Shown piece by piece: positions 57,364 through 64,000 of a DNA stretch of 64,000 nucleotides. The stretch is from positions 37,148,297 through 37,212,296 of the forward strand of contig OZ007582.1 of the NCBI GenBank assembly GCA_963931925.1, read 5' to 3'. The notes beneath the pieces were generated by a model. It saw only the letters and a list, made by a program, of their open reading frames with translations. It was not told the origin of the DNA and searched no databases. Source of the stretch: Onchidella celtica. Lineage: Eukaryota; Mollusca; Gastropoda; Systellommatophora; Onchidiidae. The first letter of the stretch is position 1; each line of letters opens with the position of its first letter. Position numbers and translations under genes: made by a program.

Positions 57364-58272
57364 TGTAACAGGACGGGACGGGCGGGGCTCTCTACACAGT
57401 CAAACATACAAACAAAACTATCAGGTTTTGAGAGGACAACAATTTTATTAAAAGGAAAAGAAAATAACAAATCAAATAATAAACACAATACAATAAACAC
57501 ATGACAATACAATAAACCACAATAAACCAGGACAATACAATAAACAAGACATTACGATAAACACGAGACAATAAACCAGACATTAAACCCAACCGATAGG
57601 CGCGGTGAACTAACCAAATGAATTCACACTTGAACTACATCATCAGAGCTGGCACTTCACAAATCTTGAAATATAAATTATACAACTTCTTTTACTTTTA
57701 TGTTAGTCTGGACACAATGACACGTCCTGCTGTCTTGAAGACTTGGGTGGAACTGACTGACCCACGCTATCATCTAAGCGTCACCCAAACACGCGCAACC
57801 CATTCACTCCTTACAGTTCACTAAGTGCAAATTCTAATAAAACATTAAAACAAATAAAAACATTTTTAAAGACCACCATCTTGCTCGTGTATGTTCCAAA
57901 TACACTATCTTAAGGAAATATTACTTAACAAGATAAAAACTAAACAAAACTTACAATGTAGTGATACATAACAAGGTTCTACTTCTGGCACCAGGGATGG
58001 TCACTTAAATTGACCAATCCTGGACAATACAGACCACGCTAAGACTATGATTTAAAATTGGCGCAGTGAGTACATCAGTTGGCAATGTTACTCAACACCT
58101 GCATGACTCATCTCAGTGCGTGATAAACAATAAGGGGAGATTATCTATGGTTTCTGTGTGGTTACTTCCCCTTGACCACGTCTAGTGGTCCAGCTGATCA
58201 AAATAACGGGTTTATCTCCCTTTCACTACAATGAGCTATGTTCTCAGCCCTGTAATGGTTCACCCCATTACA
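57364..58272 (-). repeat. 3' LTR (909 bp)
   Basis: On the minus strand it starts TGTAATGGGGTGAACC and ends CCGTCCTGTTACA (TG..CA). Its last 414 bp (57364-57777) recur at 60571-60997 with only small differences, among them an 11-bp insertion in the right copy. A purine tract abuts its start. Confidence 0.88.
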
Positions 58273-58287
58273 ATTCACCCCCTTCAA
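58273..58287 (-). other. Polypurine tract of the LTR element
   Basis: On the minus strand TTGAAGGGGGTGAAT lies directly against the 3' LTR start, the expected place and composition for second-strand priming. Confidence 0.8.
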
Positions 58288-59167
58288 GTTGTGTCGACTG
58301 TCCCGTGTCGACAAATCAGCTCTACTTAGCACTTATATAGAGTGACCACAAGTGGTCTCTCACTGGCCAATTATCAATAAGTTCACAAGATACAAAACAT
58401 ATCATACATTTAAGGCAAAAAAAGAGGAACATTCACAGAAAAATACCATGCACATCTATAAAATTCAAAGCAATAGCCAACAAAAATAAGAAATCTTAGC
58501 CGCAATGCTAATAAAGCAGGCCTTAGCACTATAAAGCCCTACAAAATTTTGCCGACTGTCTATGAGACACTCATCATTCTGAAATTACAATTTCCAAATT
58601 CCCTTTTTTTTTTCAAGTAGACCACTGCATTGCCCACGACACTTAAAAATAGTATAAGTAAAACTCAGGCTTTAAATCTCATCCAGCCACAAGGAACAAC
58701 CACTCGGTTGTTATTCTTATTCTTACTTTCTGCCTCAGTCATTATTTGACAATCCCTGTCAAACACTACCTGTTTCCTTGGTACCCATTGTAACTGGCCA
58801 TGCACTTCAACTCTACAAGTTACATGCCAGTACAACTACTATCTCAAATGGGAATAGAAAATAATAGAAACATAATGGCAATATTATTTGAATCCAAAAT
58901 GATCAAATTACATATTATCCCAAAAGAATTCATAATAAAATGACAAAGGTTATCAAACCCCACCAAGGAAACACCATGTAGACTAGCTACATCAAAACCA
59001 TAAATTCAACATTATAATTCAAACTGAGAAATAACAACATTGCTAGGACATAAATACGACAAACTGACTTAGCACCTGTAGATCTCCAGATGCAAACACA
59101 TGCATAGTATCAATACCTAATTCATAAACTACACTCAATTCTCTGTGCTTTACTGTCTCTGGATAAA

Positions 59168-59686
59168 TCATAAAAGCAATGTAGTAATAAAACTACGGTA
59201 ACAGTAAAATGTCCAAAGGCAAGAACCGCTAAGTCCTGGTCGGTTAACTTGAATGAGTGTCTGGCTTGTTGACATCAGGCACACCACTGCCATCATTCCG
59301 CTGGACAGGTACACTTTGTACATGTCGCCTCCCCCTGCATCCTGGATTTCGTTGCGACCAGGCACAAGATTCTGCCACACAACCAGGTCACCTCGTTGTA
59401 GCCACACACTCACAGTGTGGTACTCTTGCCGAGCATGGTCTCGTTGCTCTGCTGTGCTGCGGCCCAAGTAGACGTCACGCGCCTCCTTCACCGTCTCGCT
59501 AATGTGCGCCCACAGCAACGCACACTTAGCCGATGGCGTCCTGTAGATAGCGGCTTCCCACGCAGCCTCCACCTCTTCCACAAACCAACGTGTGTCCTTC
59601 ACACCATCACTGTAGAGTCTGCGTAGGTGCACCTCCCGGGGTGCCATCATCACAACAGGAGCTGCCGCTGATCTTCTCGACGCCAT
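59168..59686 (-). CDS. gag-like ORF of the LTR element, 172 codons
   Basis: The start follows a good context (GCGGGATGGCG). The N-terminal about 105 residues (APREVHLRRLYSDGVKD, WFVEEVEAAWEAAIYRT, AKCALLWAHISETVKEARD) are charged and helical and resemble Gypsy gag capsid starts with a V-E-x-W motif. From VVWQNLVPGRN onward the sequence looks unrelated, so the ORF is probably a gag truncated by rearrangement. No zinc knuckle is present. Confidence 0.6.
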   Translation of the reverse strand: MASRRSAAAPVVMMAPREVHLRRLYSDGVKDTRWFVEEVEAAWEAAIYRTPSAKCALLWAHISETVKEARDVYLGRSTAEQRDHARQEYHTVSVWLQRGDLVVWQNLVPGRNEIQDAGGGDMYKVYLSSGMMAVVCLMSTSQTLIQVNRPGLSGSCLWTFYCYRSFITTLLL

Positions 59687-59699
59687 CCCGCCAAATCGG

Positions 59700-60475
59700 T
59701 TGGGTTTAATAGACGTTCACAAAAAAATAATACACAAAACAGAATCTATACAAAAAAAATGTAAGAAAACCCCTTTGTTCCCTATGGACTCAAAAACTAC
59801 TGCACGTATTGAACTGAAATTTGGCACACACAATTGTACGATACTGACCAGTGTTCCTATGTACATAGGCATAAAAAAGCTTATGGGATTCGTGAGTTAT
59901 TCCAATAATGCGATAAGAATGGAACAGTAAATTTGCGAGAGCGTTTGATCCGAATTGTACGTTCGTTAACCTATGACCTCTTTCTTTGTTAATCGCTTTT
60001 CCACTTCCGGCCCCGGAATTCGATTCATAATCACAGTAGTGTCTGTGAGAGCTAGATCTAGCATGCACTGATGCAGCATGCCCCCTAAAAAACGTACTAT
60101 CGGTAGGCATACAAGTCTCAAATCGCTGTAGTTTTTTTTTATTGGAAATTTATTGTTTCGCCATCATTCAGATCTATTTCGAGTCATGGTTCGCCATTTT
60201 AAGGTTTCGTTATCATTACCTGCGATGTGTTCACTATCAAACACACTAACCCGTACGCAAATCATGCAGTTGTACGGGATGCGCAGGGTGTCAACTCACA
60301 AAGGCAGAGCAGTGAGACTTATTTAAAAACAAACAAAAATAAAATAAACAAATAGGAACAGGCCAGATAAAGCAGGTCCATAATAACCACCCAGAACTGA
60401 AACCAATATTCAAACCGATTTATCCCCGGCAGGGCCGGGACCTCAACTAGTAACAAAAATAAGTCCTCTAACCTG
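59700..60475. other. 5' leader region of the LTR element
   Basis: Between the gag-like start and the primer-binding site there is about 0.8 kb without coding signal, with a CTTTCTTTG-type leader and a short AT-rich tract near 60320-60350. Confidence 0.45.
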
Positions 60476-60493
60476 ATCCCACTTCTGACACCA
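60476..60493 (-). other. Primer-binding site, tRNA-Leu-like
   Basis: On the minus strand TGGTGTCAGAAGTGGGAT follows an LTR-type end by a few bases. It complements the 3' end of a tRNA ending TCCCACTTCTGACA-CCA; animal tRNA-Leu(CAG) ends TCCCACTCCTGACA-CCA, one base different. Confidence 0.8.
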
Positions 60494-60498
60494 AAAAA

Positions 60499-60570
60499 TG
60501 TAACAGGACGGGACGGGTAAACCGAGCGGGTCTCTCTCTATCTATGGCTATCTAATCTGACACCAAATAA
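60499..60570 (-). repeat. Extra LTR-end / primer-site module
   Basis: Between the true 5' LTR border (60571) and the primer site is a second LTR-like end (TGTAACAGGACGGGACGG at 60499) and a second TGGTGTCAGAT (60555-60565, minus). It is a tandem duplication of the LTR edge plus primer-site start. Confidence 0.8.
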
Positions 60571-60997
60571 TGTAACACAGGACGAGACGAGCGGGGCTCT
60601 CTACACAGTCAAACATACAAACAAAACTATCAGGTTTTGAGAGGACAACAATTTTATTAAAAGGAAAAGAAAATAACAAATCAAATAATAAACACAATAC
60701 AATAAACACATGACAATACAATAAACCACAATAAACCAGGACAATACATTTTTAATACAATAAACAAGACATTACGATAAACACGAGACAATAAACCAGA
60801 CATTAAACCCAACCGATAGGCGCGGTGAACTAACCAAATGAATTCACACTTGAACTACATCATCAGAGCTGGCACTTCACAAATCTTGAAATATAAATTA
60901 TACAACTTCTTTTACTTTTATGTTAGTCTGGACACAATGACACGTCCTGCTGTCTTGAAGACTTGGGTGGAACTGACTGACCCACGCTATCATCTAA
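60571..60997 (-). repeat. 5' LTR, interrupted
   Basis: Matches 57364-57777 and stops at CACGCTATCATCTAA, where the TAA-repeat tail of a LINE begins. The other half should lie beyond the LINE, outside the window. Confidence 0.88.
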
Positions 60998-63900
60998 TAA
61001 TAATAATAATAGTTCGTCCATCAGGTATGATGATGACCTTAACAACACCAGAGGAATAAAGAACAGAAATTGTTGAGAATTTCAACACATGGACAATAAA
61101 GAGAACTAAAGGACACAGAGGACAGAACGGAAAGACTGTTCTTTCATGACTTATGGCTTCTCATGTGACTGATAAGTCCTATTTTTGCCCTGCAGACCCT
61201 TCCTCATAAATGACAAGAGTGCTCCGTTGGTTCAGTACCACTGGGCCTTTTCTTGCGCCGTTCTCTTTTTTTGATAGCCTGCTGGACTCTGTCAGCTTCC
61301 CATGCTTTGCTGCCTCTGGTAAGGGCCGCCCTCCAATTTGCACGATCAAGCGAGAGCTTTTCCCACTCACTCACATCAATGGCAAAGGCCTTCAGTGATT
61401 GCTTGAGAGTGTCTTTGTAATGTCTCTTTGGGGCCCCAACATTCCTCGTTCCATTGGAGAGCCCAGAGAAGATTTGCTTAGGGAGTCTGGAGTCGGGCAT
61501 TCTGACAACATGTCCTGCCCAACGTAGCTGAATTTTTTTCAGGTGGCAGAAGATGCTCAATTCCTTGGCACGATTGAGGACCTCAGTGTCTGGAATTTTA
61601 TCCTGCCATTTGATCCTTAGGATCTTTCTAAGGCAGGCCAGATGAAAGTGATTTAGCTTTCTGGCATGCGATTGATACACTGTCCAGGTTTCAGCCCCAT
61701 AGAGTAGGGTGGGAAGGACCACAGCATTGTACACTTTCAGCTTAGTGTCTGTGCGAATGCCGGCAACATCCCATACTCTCTTTCGAAGCCTGCCAAATGC
61801 AGAGCTGGCTTTACTGATTCTTGAGAGAATTTCAGTATCAACACGAGCCGCGGAAGACAGTGTACTGCCAAGATAGGTGAAGTTCTCCGACACCTTCAGA
61901 AGACTGTCATGGACTTTGATATTTGGGGTCACAGAATACTTGTCGTCTGGAGTAGGCTGATGGAGCACTTCCGTCTTCTTTGTGCTTATTGTGAGGCCAA
62001 AGTTGTCACAGGCACTAGAGAACTTATCAACACAGTTTTGCATGCTATCCTCATCGTGTGCCAGAAGTGCACAATCATCAGCAAATAGTAGGTCACAGAC
62101 TTGAGTACTTTTGGTTTTGGTTTTTGCCTGAAGTCTCCTGAGGTTGAATAGACTGCCATCAGTTCGGTACTTGATGCTTACCCCTTGAGGAGGAGAGCTA
62201 AAGGCTTCTTGTAGCATTGCAGAGAACATGATGCTGAACAGAGTTGGGGCTAAGACACAGCCCTGTTTTACCCCATTTGTGACAGCAAAGGGCTCTGAAA
62301 CACTGCCGTTGCTTTTGACTGCAGCTTGCATGCCATCATGAAACTGGCGCACTATTGTGATGAATTCGGGTGGACACCCAAACTTCGCCAAGATTTTCCA
62401 GAGGCCTTCACGACACACTGTGTCAAATGCTTTTGTGAGGTCAACAAATGTGATATACAGCGCTTTATTTTGTTCCATGCATTTTTCCTGAATCTGTCTG
62501 GCAGCAAAAATCATTTCCGCCGTTCCCCTCTCTTTACGAAAGCCACATTGGCTCTCGGGAAGCAAGTCATTTGACGAGAGGTGATCAAGAAGGCGATTCA
62601 GAAGCATTCTTGCCAATATTTTGCCAGCAATTGAAAGTAGAGAGATTCCCCGATGGTTGTCACAGACTTGGCTGTCCCCTTTGTTTTTGTACAGATGGAT
62701 GATTGAAGCATCTTTGAAGTCCTGTGGCAGCTTCCCTGCTTTCAACATATGATTGAACAACTCGGTCAACCTTTCAATAAGCTTTTCTCCACCGAAGGCA
62801 TACACTTCAGCAGGAATTGAATCCACGCCTGGTGATTTGTTAAAGGACATCTGATTTGTGGCAGTTCGGGTCCCATTTGCTGTGAATGGCTTGGCAAGAG
62901 CTGCATTAATAGGAGTCTGAGGGAGGCGGTCAATGGACTCAGTATTTATATTTGATGGCCGATTTAGCACACCTCCGAAATGTTCTGCCCAACGCTGAAT
63001 TATGGCATTCAATTCAACAATGCGTGTTGAACCATCTGACGCAAGAAGTGGCGTAGTGCCAGAGCGGGATGGTCCAAACACAGCTCGGAGGCTCTCAAAG
63101 AACTTTCTAGTGTTGTTTGTGTCAGCATATTTCTGAGTTTCTCTTACTCGCTCTTCAAGCCAGTCATTTTTCATTTTCCTCAGCTTCTTCTGGAGTACAC
63201 CCTTACATGCACGCAGTGCATCAGCTTTTGCTGTGGAAGAGGGGTCACTGCAGTGAGCTTGGATGAGACTATTTTTTTCTTTGATGAGCACTTTGATTTC
63301 ATTATCATTATCATTGAACCAGTCCTGGTGCTTGCGGACAGGAAAACCAACTGTGCTGCTGGCGCAAGAGTGTACAGTCGTATTTAGGTCAGTCCAGCTC
63401 TGTTCAATGTTCTCAGGGTCAAAAGTCACGCAATCCAATTTTGAGGAGAGTTCTGATGAGAGCTCGCTCTGTTTCTCAGCTGAGCAGAGTTTTGAAACAT
63501 TTAGGCGTTTAGGTGGCGCTTTCCCTTGAGGGCGTCTATTGCGCCTCAATGTTAGTCTGAGCTTGCAAACAATGAGTCTGTGGTCAGTTCCACACTCGGC
63601 ACCACACATCGCCTTTGTTACAAGGACATCCTTTCTGTCAGTCTTCCTCACAATGACATAGTCTATGAGATGCCAATGCTTTGAGCGGGGATGTATCCAT
63701 GACGTTCTGTTTCTCACGGGGAGACTAAAATTTGTGTTGGTAATGAACAGGCCAAATTCAGCGCACAAAGTAAGTAAGCGCAACCCATTGTTATTGCATG
63801 AACCAACTCCATGAGGGCCCAAAACATTTGGCCACGCTGAGATTTCGGAGCCAACCCTAACATTGAAGTCCCCCAAGAGAATCAGCTTATCAGCTGCCGG

Positions 63901-64000
63901 GACAGAGCATATGACAGATTCTAGATCAGAATAGAACTTGTCTTTGGCTTCATCTGGGTTTGTCATGGTGGGCGCATATGCGCTAATGAGGGTGGCTGAC
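60998..64000 (-). mobile_element. LINE (RTE-like) inserted in the 5' LTR, runs off the window
   Basis: Minus-strand 3' end with (TTA)n tail at 60998-61010, a 190-bp 3' UTR and one long ORF open to the window edge. The LTR-LINE junction at 60997 gives the order of insertions: LTR element first, LINE second. Confidence 0.92.
61204..63999 (-). CDS. LINE endonuclease/reverse transcriptase, intact to the window edge
   Basis: Open for 932 codons without stops; the first Met is at 63966 but the frame continues upstream (ATLISAYAPTM), so the true start is outside. Residues below are from that Met. Endonuclease C-terminal part: ILLGDFNVRVG (29-39) and CGTDHRLIVCKLRL (125-138). Reverse transcriptase: SFNKSPGVDSIPAEVY (374-389), FVDLTKAFDTV (507-517), NGVKQGCVLAPTLFSIMF (564-581), LLFADDCALL (627-636). 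C-terminal YLGSTLSS, TLLYGAETW and LRWAGHVVRM motifs follow. It differs clearly from the LINE at 28002, so it is a second family. Confidence 0.94.
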   Translation of the reverse strand, partial: SATLISAYAPTMTNPDEAKDKFYSDLESVICSVPAADKLILLGDFNVRVGSEISAWPNVLGPHGVGSCNNNGLRLLTLCAEFGLFITNTNFSLPVRNRTSWIHPRSKHWHLIDYVIVRKTDRKDVLVTKAMCGAECGTDHRLIVCKLRLTLRRNRRPQGKAPPKRLNVSKLCSAEKQSELSSELSSKLDCVTFDPENIEQSWTDLNTTVHSCASSTVGFPVRKHQDWFNDNDNEIKVLIKEKNSLIQAHCSDPSSTAKADALRACKGVLQKKLRKMKNDWLEERVRETQKYADTNNTRKFFESLRAVFGPSRSGTTPLLASDGSTRIVELNAIIQRWAEHFGGVLNRPSNINTESIDRLPQTPINAALAKPFTANGTRTATNQMSFNKSPGVDSIPAEVYAFGGEKLIERLTELFNHMLKAGKLPQDFKDASIIHLYKNKGDSQVCDNHRGISLLSIAGKILARMLLNRLLDHLSSNDLLPESQCGFRKERGTAEMIFAARQIQEKCMEQNKALYITFVDLTKAFDTVCREGLWKILAKFGCPPEFITIVRQFHDGMQAAVKSNGSVSEPFAVTNGVKQGCVLAPTLFSIMFSAMLQEAFSSPPQGVSIKYRTDGSLFNLRRLQAKTKTKSTQVCDLLFADDCALLAHDEDSMQNCVDKFSSACDNFGLTISTKKTEVLHQPTPDDKYSVTPNIKVHDSLLKVSENFTYLGSTLSSAARVDTEILSRISKASSAFGRLRKRVWDVAGIRTDTKLKVYNAVVLPTLLYGAETWTVYQSHARKLNHFHLACLRKILRIKWQDKIPDTEVLNRAKELSIFCHLKKIQLRWAGHVVRMPDSRLPKQIFSGLSNGTRNVGAPKRHYKDTLKQSLKAFAIDVSEWEKLSLDRANWRAALTRGSKAWEADRVQQAIKKRERRKKRPSGTEPTEHSCHL

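Larger units (their letters stand above)
57364..60997 (-). mobile_element. Gypsy-like LTR retrotransposon, non-autonomous, 5' LTR interrupted by a LINE
   Basis: Two direct LTR copies flank about 2.3 kb. Read on the minus strand: 5' LTR (visible part 60571-60997), primer-binding site, a gag-like ORF, a purine tract and the 3' LTR (57364-58272). No protease, reverse transcriptase or integrase is visible, so it would depend on a related element. The LTR copies are nearly identical, so insertion is recent, and the LINE at 60998 came later still. Confidence 0.85.

Overview
The window is animal nuclear DNA: AT-rich, with long introns, GT-AG splice sites and many retrotransposons, and no bacterial-style operons, rRNA, tRNA or CRISPR array. 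The extracellular-domain gene, RTE-like LINEs, a Gypsy-type element with a tRNA-Leu-like primer site, and motifs such as GGGAGATAA-type sequence suggest a lophotrochozoan, probably a mollusc. That placement is inference.

The backbone is one large minus-strand gene. It enters from the right and leaves past the left edge. I could chain 24 exons (57140 down to 1921; 3,970 coding nt, 1,323 codons) in one open frame, with matching intron phase at every junction. In protein order it encodes the second half of an Ig domain, ten more Ig domains, a GCC2/GCC3 (ephrin-receptor-like) cysteine module, a SEA-like region that includes a 24-nt micro-exon, two calcium-binding EGF domains and the start of a NIDO domain. 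All Ig, GCC2/GCC3 and EGF modules are bounded by phase-1 introns, the signature of exon shuffling. Both termini lie outside the window. The product should be a secreted or membrane-anchored adhesion, matrix or mucin-like protein. I do not recognise a named gene.

The introns are filled with mobile DNA. From left to right: a hAT-like MITE (842-1140, second copy 56690-56938); a 5'-truncated LINE with a TTATC tail (7303-7999, relative at 21930-22785); a solo LTR with perfect 5-bp duplications (15884-16916); a broken LINE (17565-19995, minus); a 7.9-kb TIR element (27806-35690) holding a full-length RTE-like LINE with an intact 1,033-codon ORF and 13-bp target duplications (28002-31326), a LINE 3' end, large GA/GT repeats and a decayed transposase; a piggyBac-like non-autonomous element (37872-38989); a 6.85-kb TIR element (47548-54397) with a 440-bp tandem array and a broken, apparently intron-containing transposase; and at the right edge a Gypsy-like element (57364-60997) whose 5' LTR is interrupted by another LINE running off the window.

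The most notable signals are the unusual domain order of the host gene, the two TIR transposons with poorly described transposase types, a minisatellite whose unit copies a retrotransposon primer-binding site, compensated stem changes between two MITE copies, and eleven long G or C homopolymers.
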